Below are positions 23,197 to 32,840 of a stretch of DNA of 64,000 nt, one piece after another (position 1 is the stretch's first letter; every line of letters starts with the position of its first letter). This DNA comes from Vitellaria paradoxa (Eukaryota > Streptophyta > Magnoliopsida > Ericales > Sapotaceae). A program made the translations under genes and the position numbers. A model generated the notes under the pieces. That model made no database searches and had not been told where the DNA came from. It was given only the letters and a program-made list of their open reading frames with translations. Location of the stretch: assembly GCA_019916065.1 (NCBI GenBank), contig CM034233.1, positions 44,952,173 to 45,016,172 on the forward strand. Direction: 5' to 3'.

Positions 23197-23856
23197 TCAG
23201 ATTAATCGTGGTTTAGCCTCTTGTTTGGTCAACAGGTACTTGAGTGCGGAATGATCAGTAAAAACGACAACTGTTGAACCAATGAGATAAGATCTAAATT
23301 TCTCAAGGGCGAAGACAACTGCTAGTAATTCCTTTTCAGTTGTCGTGTAATTCTTTTGCGCATCATTAAGAGTTTTACTAGCGTAATAAATGACATACGC
23401 CTTTTTATCTCTTCTCTGTCCTAACACAGCTCCAATAGCATGGTCACTCGCGTCACACATGAGTTCAAAGGGTAGTGACCAATCGGGAGATTGTAATATA
23501 GGAGTTGTAGTTAGACATCCCTTAAGTGTATCGAAAGCTTGCTGGCATTGATCAGTCCATTCAAATGCGGTGTCTTGTGTTAGTAACTGACACAAGGGTC
23601 TAGAAATCTTACTGAATGACTGAATAAATCTTCGATAGAAACCAGCATGCCCCAGGAAAGCTCTGATATCCTTTACTGATTGAGGTATGGGAAGCTTTTG
23701 TATCAATTCTATCTTTGCTTGATCTACCTGGATGCCATCTTTTGAAACTATGTGCCCTAGTACTTTGCCTTGTGTCACCATAAAGTGACACTTTTCCCAA
23801 TTAAGCACAAGGTTCTTCTCCTCACATCTTGTTAACACTAGATCAAGGTGTTGCAA
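23197..23856 (-). pseudogene. Athila A RT thumb and RNase H
   Basis: This is an open stretch of 219 codons. It begins in the RT thumb/connection ([39 protein letters not shown]) and passes into RNase H with its key acidic positions present: [36 protein letters not shown] and [12 protein letters not shown] stop at 23197 follows KPRLI, after which the frame continues to the integrase. RNase H degrades the RNA template during copying. This is the best-preserved part of the element's pol. Confidence 0.85.
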
Positions 23857-25070
23857 ACACTGCTTGAATGATCTCCATCGACAGAGAAATTGTCCATAAA
23901 GACTTCGACGATTTCTTCTGCCATTTCACTAAATATACTAATCATGCAGCGTTAAAAGGTGGCAGGGGTGTTACACAAGCCAAACGGCATTCGTTTATAC
24001 GCAAAGGTACCAAAGGGACAAGTGAATGTAGTTTTGGCTTGGTCTTCTAGAGCTACCTCTATTTGATTATAGCCTGAATAGCCATCTAGAAAGCAATAGT
24101 ACGCACGTCCAACCACTCTTTCTAAGACCTGATCTAAGAACGGAAGAGGGAAGTGGTCTTTTCTAGTGACTACATTAAGTTTCCTATAATCAATGCAGAC
24201 TCGCTAGCCAGTTTGCACTCTCGTTGGGACTAGCTCATTGTTTTCATTTCGAACCATCGTAATACCTGACTTCTTAGGTACTACTTGTGTGGGACTTACC
24301 CATTGGGAATTAGAAATTGGGTAGATTATCCCTACATCAAGCAACTTTAATACTTCAACCCGTACTACTTCTTTCATATTTGGATTGAGCCTTCTTTGCA
24401 TTTGTCAGACCGACTTGGCACCCTCATCTAAATAGATACGATGTGTGCAAAGGAGTAGACTTATACCTGTTAAATCCACCACTGACCACCCCAATGCCTT
24501 CTTATAGGTTTGTAGGAGTTCTAGTAGTGTGCGTTCCTGATCAGTAGTTAATTAAGAGGAAATAACTACGAGATAGGTTTCGCTTTCACCTAAAAAAGAA
24601 TATTTCAAACTAGGAGGTAAAGGTTTCCTATCGGGACTTAGGGCTTTCACATTTGACGATTGAGCTTTATTCAGGAGTGGCCCCAAATTCTCGAACGTTG
24701 GTGCCCAGTTACCAATGGACATTATAGGGCAATTGTCTAACCATTCGTATATCATTCTACTCACTTTGCCATGAATCATAGGATCTCCCTTCTCCACATC
24801 ACAACATAGTACCCTTTCTAAAGGGTCTTCAAAAAATTCACAATCAATGTAGTCTTGTATTATGGTCTCGACTACATCTACTTCTTGTATCTCAGACACC
24901 TCTTTTGGTTGTTTAGTCACATGAAAAATGTTCGTCTCAAATTCTATATTACCAAAAGACATCTTCATGGATCCATTCCTGCAGTTAATTAAGGCATTTG
25001 AAGTTGCTAGGAATGGCCGTCCAAGAATTACTGGTGTCTGGTCTGGCGCTGATAAATTGGTGAGTGGTTG
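23857..25070 (-). pseudogene. Athila A reverse transcriptase with linker
   Basis: After a frameshift near 25080 the reading continues with SMKMSFGNIEFETNIFHV and an acidic linker to 24552. The RT then runs from about 24401 (MQRRLNPNMKEVV, GIIYPISNSQWVSPTQVVPK) through stops and shifts to 23857. Visible RT segments are CIDYRKLN, YYCFLDGYSGYNQI, TFTCPFGTFAYKR and FGLCN. The catalytic box reads FMDNF (23886-23900), where the corresponding box of element B has two Asp. There are TGA and TAG stops at about 24405 and 24209. Both are one C-to-T or G-to-A change away from the codon read in related copies. Confidence 0.8.
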
Positions 25071-25081
25071 GGTATCAAGGA

Positions 25082-25597
25082 TTATAAAATCACTAGAAAA
25101 TAAAAATTTTTCACTTGCACCAGTACATCTTCAACTATACCTCGTAGGACTTTAATAGATCTATCAGCAAGTTGTAAAGTCACACGGGTAGGTTTTATCT
25201 CTCCTAAGCCCAGTTGTTCGTACACTGAATAGGGAAGTAGGTTCACACTAGCTCCTAAATCAAGAAGTACTCGACTAATAAAGAACTCCCCTATATAGCA
25301 AGAAATAGTAGGACAACCTGGGTCCTTATATTTCGGGGGTGTGCGACATTGAAGAATAGTGCTTGCTTGTTTAGTTAGGAAAGCTTTTTCCTTAACATTC
25401 AATCCCCTCTTTACAGTGCATATCTCTTTCAAAAATTTTGTGTACACTGGGATTTGCTTAATTGCATCTAAAAAAGGTATGTTGATTTTTACTTGTTTAA
25501 ACACCTCTAGCAGTTTAGCTGCTTGAGCTTCTCTCTTAGCTTTTAAGAGCCTTTGAGGGAATGGTGCTTTAGGGATGTATTCTCTAGGTACTAACAT
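25082..25597 (-). pseudogene. Athila A protease region
   Basis: The ORF of 171 codons overlaps the gag frame by 7 bases in a different frame. It reads PFPQRLLKAKREAQ, then FLDAIKQIPVYTKFLKE, then the aspartic protease site LLDLGASVNLLPYSVYEQLG, with its Asp kept. The LGLGEI...TLQLADRSIK part completes the retropepsin fold. It then runs out of frame at 25082. In Athila elements the protease is part of a gag-pol polyprotein, so the frame change near 25595 probably reflects decay. The protease of element B is closely similar but has lost the Asp. Confidence 0.8.
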
Positions 25598-27324
25598 TGG
25601 CTCTCCTTCTTTTCCCTTTGTTTCGCCCCTTGTTCTTCCTTATTCCTCTCTTTCTCAGACTCCTCTTCTTCCATGCCTATAGGTTGTTTTCCTTCCCTCC
25701 TATTATCTTCCAACATCCGCTTAGGTTCTAACTCTTCCCTAACCTCAACCGCCTTAGGGTGAATGGTTTTATCTATAGTTTTACCACTCCTAAGCATCAT
25801 GATGTTTTGTACCTGTTCAATATTGCTAGGTAGATTGGAAGACCCTTCAACATTTTTCACTTGGGTAGTTGGATTTGGACATGGTTGAGCAGGGAATTGA
25901 CCTTTAGGTTGTGCAGTCAAAGTTTGAGTCAAAAGAGTCAATTGGCCCTTAATATCATCCAAAGTTCTATTATTTTGAGCCCAAAGTGTGGATTGTGTGT
26001 TCATAAACTGTTGAAGTGTTTCTTCCGTGGACCTCTTATTTGGAGGAATGTATGGAGTATGCTGTGAAGGTCCCGCATTCTAAGACAATCCTGGATTGGT
26101 GACTGGAACTTGAGGAATTGGAGGAGGTGGAGCATGATAAGGTTGTGGCATTTGGGCTCCATCATTTCTCCAACTGAAATTTGGATGGTTCCTCACGGTT
26201 GGATTATATGTTTCGGAATATGGATTCCCCCCCAAATTTTGTCCACGATATGGAGGTCGGTATTGGTTTATAGCATGGATAGGGAGTTCACTAGATAACT
26301 GATTCTGCACAACTTCTCTACACATAGGCATACTAGGACAATCATCCGTTCTATGAGATTGGCTATCGCAAGCTACATAATAGACATTTACTACAGGTTC
26401 TTTGACTATTGGTGTGTCCGTTTTAATCTTAAGGGTCTCAATTTCTCGAGTCAGTATTGCTAGTTTTGCCTTAAGGTCATCAGTTTCATTCAAGTGATGC
26501 AAACCTCGAATAGATGAACCACTAGCATTCTGAGTATTATGAGATCCCATGGTATTCCATGTTTGTGCATTTTCAGCTAAAAACTTGAAGTATTCATAAG
26601 CTTCTTCAGGAGTTTTATCGTAAAACTACCCATTGCACATTGTCTCCACAAATTGTTTTAGTTGTGGCGTGAGTGATCCGTAAAAGATACTAGCTAAGCG
26701 CCAAACTTCAAATCCATGGTGAGGACAGGAATGTAGAAGAGTTTTAAACCTCTCCCAGCTTTGGTAGAACGTCTCACCATGCTGTGGAGCAAAGTTCAGA
26801 ATTTGATGCTGTATTGCATCAGTTCTATTAGGTGGAAAGAATTTCTTTAGAAACTTGGCTTGCATTTCATCCCAAGTGCGAATGGAATTAGATGGTAAGA
26901 ATTCAAACCATCTAGCAGCCTTATCTTACAATGAAAATGGGAAAAGCTTAAGAAATACTAATTCTAATGGGCATCCTTGATCCTTTATGGTGACACAGAT
27001 GTTCCTAAAGCAAGTTAAGTGGTCGTATGGATTCTCTGAATCCATACCATGGAAGGTAGGTAACAATTGTATCATCCTTGGTTTAAAGTGAAAAGTGTGG
27101 TTTTCAGGCCACACTATACAGGATTCCAAAGTGCGCCTATTCTGTTGCAAGATATCCCTCATGGATCACCTAGCTGCAACAGCTTGTTCCTCAGCCATTT
27201 CTAAGATTGGATTAGAGGTTCTAAGATTTGGAGATTCTCCTAAAGAATTTTCAAGTTCAAAGAGAGGATTTAGAAACTCAGAACGTTCTAATCGACCGTC
27301 TTCACTACGAGTCCAAAAGCTTAT
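25591..27324 (-). pseudogene. Athila A gag
   Basis: A single frame runs from 27324 to 25591 with stops near 27168, 26926 and 26626. The first codon is ATA at 27324-27322, where elements B and E have ATG, so the start is lost. The order is an N-terminal SFWTRSEDGRL segment; RDILQQNRRTLESCIVWPEN; the gag core (FHGMDSENPYDHL, MQAKFLKKFFPPNRTDAIQ, FYQSWERFKTLLHSCPHHGF); a zinc-knuckle-like CDSQSHRTDDC; a Pro-rich stretch; and an acidic tail with MMLRSGKTI. The zinc knuckle lacks its first Cys (Tyr there). Gag forms the particle around the element RNA. Confidence 0.85.
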
Positions 27325-27358
27325 ACGCTAAGAAAGCTAAACTAAATGAATGAATTAT

Positions 27359-27400
27359 GATCCAGACCAAAGACGTAAGTGTCTGGACCACTAAATAAGG
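27359..27400 (-). promoter_or_regulatory. Degenerate GTCCGGAC-type words in the RNA leader of Athila A
   Basis: The words gatccagacc and gtgtctggaccac lie between primer site and gag. Elements B (48221-48262) and E (53134-53163) have related words in the same place, so the position is conserved although the sequence has drifted. Confidence 0.45.
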
Positions 27401-27520
27401 TTATGGGACTTAGGAAATTTTTGGAAATTTTTATGTTTTAGGTTTTAAGTTTTTTTTTAAATTAAAAATAAAAAATAAAATTAATCCTAAGATTCTAATA
27501 ACCTAAAAACTAAGATTGGC

Positions 27521-27538
27521 TCCCCGGCAACGGCACCA
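27521..27538 (-). other. Primer-binding site of Athila A (tRNA-Asp)
   Basis: The minus strand reads tggtgccgttgccgggga, complementary to the tRNA-Asp 3' end with one mismatch, six bases after the LTR end. Confidence 0.9.
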
Positions 27539-28780
27539 AAAACTTGACCGCTTGTAGAATGTGCATCTAAATTAACCCCCAAGTGCAAGGGTGTGCGGTG
27601 TAGTTTTAACTCGGTAAGTCCGAGGTCGAATCCACAAGGAACCTAAGTTTTAGTTTCTAAGTTATCAAGAATGTTCAAAACTCAAATACTTGGAAATTTT
27701 AAAAGTTCTCTACCTAAATTCGAAAGTTGGAAAGCTTAAAACTTAACTAAACCTAAACAAGACTCAAATAAAGAAAGTTGCAAAGAAAAGAAATTCTTAA
27801 TTAAAAATATTTTTGTAATTTCAGAAATACTTAATTATGCATTCAAGATTTAAAGAAAACTTCTAACCTAATCAAGATTGCAAGAAACGAGCAATTAATT
27901 TAATGAATTAAATTCAATGAAATAAAACCCTTGATTCAACATTCAAGTTCAGGTGGAATGAAATCAATTTACGTTGTGCCTCGGTTACCAATTAAAATTT
28001 CACGTCAAATGGAAAAATCAATTGGAAGATGTCTTCGTTAAAGTTCCTTAAAAGTCCATAATACATAACTTCATACTCACGTCTTATGGATTATGAAATT
28101 GGAAAGATTTTTCTTTAAAAGAATACTTGTGGTTTCAAACCTTAGTTTAGATTATTCAAGAAAATTAATGTTTCAAAAACCTTTATTAGTGATTTCCGGA
28201 ATATGATCAAAAGTTTCTGTTTTCAGTAGTTCTTGAAATAGAAAACTAGATTTGAAGAGTTTTCGTAGATGTTCATGCGTTTGCATAATCATCTACGAAA
28301 ACCTAGCACAAACATAAATAAACCATTCCACCCTTCCTATGAAGTTAAATCAAGGAAAGAAACCTATGCTATCATAGTTAAAGAATCCATTCAATCACAC
28401 AATAAATCAATCTAAAAATAGAAGGTTTTAGAAGATGAAATCTGGACGAAAACTTATACTTGCAGAAAATAAACCTACTCTAATATTAAATCAAGATTCA
28501 TTCAAATAAATCAATAAATATTCAATAAGCAAGATATTTAGATGAACATTAAATCGAAAGAAACTATTATTAAAATCAAAACTTTAAATACCATACTTTA
28601 ATTTATCAAAAGAATGACGAATGACGAACAACACCGAAGCAATCCAACGAACGGAAACAATAAGTCTTGAAATCATCTTACAAAAGAATAAAGAAACAAA
28701 GAATCTAAAAACCCTAAAAATCTCTTGAAAAGTCAGAGGAAAAGAAGAGGAGAAGTCATTGGGAACGACTACTCAATGGG

Positions 28781-28788
28781 TTTTTATA
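28781..28788 (-). promoter_or_regulatory. TATA box of Athila A 5' LTR
   Basis: The + strand tttttata reads tataaaaa on the minus strand. It is conserved in the other LTR at 16914-16921 and suitably placed for transcription toward gag. Confidence 0.6.
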
Positions 28789-28835
28789 ACCCTCCAAAGA
28801 AAGCCCTAAAAATGAAGAGGGATTTTAACTTTGCG

Positions 28836-28929
28836 TGTCCAGGTGTCCAGACACCCTATGAGGGGGTCCGGACAGCAGTGTGGTCCAAATTCCTCTCTGC
28901 ACTCGAGTGTCCTGAAGGTGTCCCGACAG
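28836..28929 (-). promoter_or_regulatory. GTCCGGAC palindrome cluster in 5' LTR of Athila A
   Basis: The words gtgtccaggtgtccagacaccc, gggggtccggac and ggtgtcccgac lie 50-150 bases upstream of the TATA box on the minus strand. The copy in the 3' LTR has more intact CCGG, so C-to-T decay has eroded this one. Confidence 0.6.
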
Positions 28930-29138
28930 CCCCTTCCTACACTTGCACCTTATGCTATTCTTCGTCATTTTCTTTGTTTTTAACACTCCCAATTGCATTT
29001 ATTGAACCTTTTTCACTACAATTAGGAAAAATAAACATAATTAGCTTAGAAATTAATACAAAGCATGAATTTAACAAGAAAATACATGAATTTAAACTAA
29101 AACAAAGGCCTTGCGATTACACTTTTCAAGTGTAATCA

Positions 29139-29707
29139 CTAAGCACATACTCGACCTTAGGAGCTAGGCTCCTAATTAAACTAGATAGAGTGAAGCTTAG
29201 GAGTGAAGCTCCTTATCAAAACCAAACTTGATAAAGCTAGGCTTAGGAGCGAGGCTCCTTATCAGGACAAACTAGAATGAGCGAGGTTTATTTTAGGATT
29301 AAAGTGTTAACCACTATATCCGCCATCTTGGGGGTGAGGCTCCTTCTAGACTAGATAGAGTGAAGTCTTATGCTTATGGTGAGACTCAAAATCAACCTCA
29401 GAGTTAATACTCCCCTTCTGAAATCTTGTGTCTACCATAGGATTCATAGTAAACCTTAGAACAAATACTCCCTTTTTGAAGTCTTGTGTCTATCATAAAA
29501 CTCAGAGTCAACCTCGAAGTTAATATTCCCCTTCTGAAATCTTATGTCTACTATAGGATATAGAGATGAACTCAAAGTTAATACTCCCCTTTTGAAGTCT
29601 TATGTCTATCATGAGACTCAGAGTCAACCTCAGAGTTAGTACTCCTCTTCTAAAGTCTTGTGTCTATCATGAGACTTAGAGTTAGTGTTAGAGTTTTTAC
29701 TCCCCTT
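29139..29707 (+). repeat. Tat-like 3' UTR tandem repeats, middle piece
   Basis: After the TSD ctaag the repeat resumes with ggagcgaggctccttatc words (29150-29340). It then becomes a minisatellite of about 60 bp (29370-29700): cttgtgtctatcatgagact, cagagtcaacctcagagtta, atactccccttctgaag. About five units precede the pararetrovirus, and the array resumes after it at 35312. Confidence 0.75.
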
Positions 29708-30327
29708 TATGATGGAGGATCAGACCATTGGAAATACCAAGTTTATCGATGGTCTTCCAACTTTGTTTGGAGAAAGAGTTAGGAATATCCTTCACAACAA
29801 GTATGACGGGATTTCTATTCCTTACTCACAGTACATGTATGGTCACTTATTCTTTATCTGTGAGTAAGAAGGATTAGCTTTATGCAATGACATTAAGCTT
29901 AAATCCCAAATCAAATGGCAGCAATTGTCAGAACTACATTTAAATGGAGAAGGTTTCTTCCTAAAAAAGGTAAGAGAAGGTTTCCTATAGGATTTCCTAG
30001 GCTTAGACATAGTATGTCTAGTTTGATGAATCTTAGAGGGTTTAGGACTAGGTTCAAGGTCAAAGGCGAATTGGTCACAAAAATAACCTAATTCCTTTCG
30101 TTCTGACAATTGCTGCTGTTTGATTTGGGATTCAAGCTTAATGTCATTACATAAAGCTAATCCTTCTTGCTCGCAAATAAAGAATAAGTGACCATACGTG
30201 TATTGTGAGTAAGGAATAGAAATCCCGTCATACTTGTTGCGAAGGATATTCCTAACTCTTTCTCCAAACAAAGTTGGAAGACCATCGATAAACTTGGATT
30301 TCCAATGGTCTGATCCTCCATCATCAA
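29708..30327. repeat. Inverted duplication of a coat-protein segment
   Basis: The + strand at 29708-29932 (atgatggaggatcagaccat and on) is the reverse complement of about 30099-30327, with a spacer of about 165 bp. Both arms encode the same coat-protein stretch (FIDGLPTLFGERVRN), on opposite strands. Arm identity by eye is high, with a few substitutions. Confidence 0.85.
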
Positions 30328-30830
30328 GCTGAGTTACTCTCCCAAGGAAAACGTCTTTACACCACCGATAGTGGGAAAGAGTTGGACACCTAAGCTTTTG
30401 AAGAAGTATCCAAATATTCTCGCTTCGAGAAGTAGTATGGCCTGTAAAATGATCAAGAATGGAGCATATAAGGGTATATACTACATCTTCTACGATCACT
30501 GTTCCTTGACTAGGGCCATCGTCAGTTTGCACGGTGCGAGCTTCAGTTTTGACTGCACCAAGAATTTGTTGTCTCTATCCTTCGGACAGAATATGATCCC
30601 ACCATCCTTTGAGGGATCCATGAAAACCAGTAATGATCTACTTGGCTACAGCGAGATCACTAATATTGTTAGCTTTTTGGACTATAGCATACATGAGCAT
30701 TTGATGGAAAATTTCATGAATATTCTTTGAGGAAGAGCCATCTAAATTCCATGAGTATGCACCGAGCAGAGTAAGCATACTACTCACAATCGTCCATTTC
30801 TTCAAAAAGGAGATTGACAGGAGTTGGCCT
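29937..30830 (-). pseudogene. Pararetrovirus coat protein, 3'-truncated
   Basis: The main open stretch is 30532-29843, but its last part crosses into the inverted arm. Upstream in another frame, to about 30830, is more of the same domain, with stops. Recognisable segments are KSKFIDGLPTLFGERVRN, DGISIPYSQYTYGHLFFICE and the basic stretch SKPRKSYRKPSLTFFRKK that precedes the zinc knuckle in the second copy at 35000. Here the sequence breaks off just before the knuckle. The protein would form the virion shell. This copy has at least two stops and a frameshift. Confidence 0.75.
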
Positions 30831-30857
30831 AGGGTAGTAATATCTTTTTAGAGGTCT

Positions 30858-31673
30858 TTATCCTTTGGGCTTTCTCCTAGTTGACATAGAGTACCTAGTA
30901 ATCTTGTTAACTACTGGGTCCTCTGAAGAACTTGGATATGAGTCTTTCTCTTGAGAAAAGGTTTCAATTTTTAAAGATCCAATTTTTTGTTGAAGTTTGC
31001 TAACAATTTCGTCAACAGAAACTTCGGGGTTATAAAAACCTTCAACCTCCATTACCGGTCTGATGACAGCCAGCTTTAAATTATCCGAAGATGTTCCAGC
31101 AAACTTTTGTTTTTCAAAAAGTTTTATTTTGGTCTGAACGTCAGCTAAAGAAGTTTCAATTTGATTAAGCTGTTGTCCAATAGTTTGTATGAATACATTC
31201 GAATAATTTAACTGTTTATACAATAGTGCTAAGTCTAATATTCTTATAGCTATCGACTCAGTGGAGGAAGTTTTAACAACAGTAACTCCTTCACAGTTTT
31301 GATAAAAAATCAAAGGATCTGGAGGAGGGTGAGCAGCTGTGATCTTTTGACCAGTTTTCAACTGCCACTATTTTTCTAAAACATTTATTTGTTCTTGCTG
31401 TTACTGAAAATAAAATTCAAAAAACCAAGGTACAAAATGTTGCGTCTTGTTTGTGGTTTTCATTTTCAAAAGCCATTGTTCTTTGTAAAATAGTTTTTCT
31501 TCTAAATTCATTTTAGAAAAATACCAGTTCAAAAAAACTTTATTTTTAAAACTCATGAAATCCTTGTTCAGGTACACCCTAAGAGAGCTACCTAGGGCCA
31601 AATCAAGCTTGGGTTCCTCTAACGTTGGCTCTAACATAAGAGTTCCTATGTAAGGTCTAAGGAATGTATCCAT
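30858..31673 (-). pseudogene. Pararetrovirus polyprotein region with coiled coil, between movement and coat protein
   Basis: This is one frame with a stop at 31401-31403. The upper half (31673-31401) is aromatic and basic (YLNKDFMSFKNKVFLNWYFS) and I do not recognise it. The lower half (31361-30858) has a probable helical coiled coil around NVFIQTIGQQLNQIETSLAD and EIVSKLQQKIGSLK, and ends in a Ser/basic stretch. It lies between the movement-protein domain and the coat protein, so it is probably the N-terminal extension of the coat protein. No function can be assigned from sequence alone. Confidence 0.6.
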
Positions 31674-31771
31674 ACTACAGATGAAAACTCATTTCCAAGG
31701 CAGTTGGAGAATCCCGTCTATTAAACTCTATTGCAGGATAGACCCCATGAGGGATTTGAGCATTAGAAATT

Positions 31772-32449
31772 CTAATACCCCGATGTCTTCCTCGGAGGTT
31801 GGAGGTACCTTAGAAGGTGGATGTGACACCCTATGTGGCAGATATTAGGGGCTAAGGTTTTGAGGACCTTAAAATGAACCCTAAATAGAACCGCTATGGT
31901 TTCAGATCCTGGAAGAAACTCATAACCACTAGACTTGATATCTAGGCTCAAAGCTCTAGTAATGTTGGGGTCTGTAAGGCTTAGACCAAGATTAGGGTAA
32001 GTGTTAAAGAAAACTGGGCCATGACATAGACTGGTTTGGACGACTCCCAAGAGTGAGTCCTTAAAATTGAGACATCTGCCGTCTCGAAGGGTAGCAAGAA
32101 TGGAGGCATTTAAACCTTGAAGGGTCAAGGGTTTGAAAGCTACCTACACTAATCCGATATGGGTGTAGTGATATTTTCCAGCATAGATCTGGATATCCTC
32201 TGCCGAGAGCAGTTCAATGGTTTTTTCTGATGACTCCATAGTCACGGTCTGCTCTGTATTTTTGATAGAGATTCGAGAGGTGAATCTCTCAGTTAACCCT
32301 ATCCTATAGATGTGAGATGGGTCAACATGTGGAATTGTCCACTGATTTAATCCTGGGAGATTGCTAAGATAATCCACCAAATCGGCGGATTTCACAGTCG
32401 GCTCTGACCGACTAGAAGAAGGAATGGAAGAAAGGGTTCTTCTAAGCAT
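31772..32449 (-). pseudogene. Pararetrovirus movement protein domain (30K-like)
   Basis: One frame of 226 codons runs from ATG 32449 to 31772, broken once by TAG at 32144-32146. It reads RRTLSSIPSSSRSEP, then YAGKYHYTHIGLV, the stop, and then LNASILATLRDGRCLNFKDS followed by LLGVVQTSLCHGPVFFNTYP. The hydrophobic beta-rich pattern around the NFKDSLLG segment resembles the 30K movement-protein superfamily. These proteins enlarge plasmodesmata for cell-to-cell spread. Downstream the frame continues, altered, into the coiled-coil region. Confidence 0.65.
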
Positions 32450-32840
32450 GATAAATGTGTTACTAAGGTATTACCAAGTTTATTTTTAATCTATCAATTA
32501 TGTAAAATGAATGTCTGGCTTATCCTATCAAATTTCAAGCATGTTCATATCCAAGTTTTACTCCTGACTGATTACGCCTAAAAGGTCTAACACGGCTCAC
32601 CACGCCTAACATGACCTATCTAAGGCAATGGAATCTAAAACTAAATGGGCATGCATAAAATGAGAAAAATCCAGAGATGCATTAAACATAATTAATATAT
32701 TAAACTTAAACTAAATCATACCTCAGTAACGAGCAGCTTAGAACCGCCTTGCCATCCAAGATGGCTTTGATACTAGAAGTGAATCGAACGAGGAACTCGT
32801 TTCTAGATTTAGGGCAACGCTATCTTAGAACCCCGCCGTA
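32450..32840 (-). other. Pararetrovirus intergenic/leader region
   Basis: This AT-rich stretch lies between the RNase H remnant and the movement protein. It holds a primer-site-like sequence at 32763-32775. A + strand ORF at 32749 has no homology and is chance. Confidence 0.6.
32763..32775 (-). other. tRNA-Met-like primer-binding site of the pararetrovirus
   Basis: The minus strand reads tagtatcaaagcc, close to the initiator-tRNA-Met complementary sequence (tggtatcagagc is seen intact at 61083). It has two G-to-A type changes. It lies in the non-coding region, as in Caulimoviridae. Confidence 0.65.

Larger units (their letters stand above)
15668..29138 (-). mobile_element. Complete Athila-type retrotransposon A, two LTRs and TSD CTAAG
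   Basis: The 13.47-kb element lies on the minus strand. It has LTRs at 27545-29138 (5') and 15668-17279 (3'), a tRNA-Asp primer site, gag, protease, RT, RNase H, integrase, a Transposase_32-like ORF, a further ORF, and a G-rich polypurine tract. The 5-bp direct repeat ctaag flanks it at 15663-15667 and 29139-29143, so this is an undisturbed single insertion. The LTRs differ at 8 positions in the first roughly 520 bases I compared by eye, all transitions, which suggests fairly recent insertion. All coding regions carry stops or frameshifts, and the gag start codon and two catalytic aspartates are lost, so it could move only with help from intact relatives. Confidence 0.93.
27545..29138 (-). 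repeat. 5' LTR of Athila A
   Basis: It is 1.59 kb with TG...CA ends on the minus strand and nearly identical to 15668-17279. Transcription on the minus strand would start some 30 bases beyond the TATA box at 28781-28788. A GTCCGGAC cluster at 28836-28929 lies upstream. A 136-codon + strand ORF here is a chance reading. Confidence 0.93.

Noticed and set aside
28725..29135. 136-codon + strand ORF
   Set aside because: Lies in the 5' LTR of Athila A, antisense to transcription, and is broken in the other LTR copy.
29370..29700. Regular repeats considered as a CRISPR array
   Set aside because: The approximately 60-bp units are contiguous and degenerate without unique spacers, the context is plant retrotransposon, and no cas genes are present.
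30371..30730. 119-codon + strand ORF in the pararetrovirus
   Set aside because: Opposite strand of the coat-protein region; the minus strand carries the recognisable domain.
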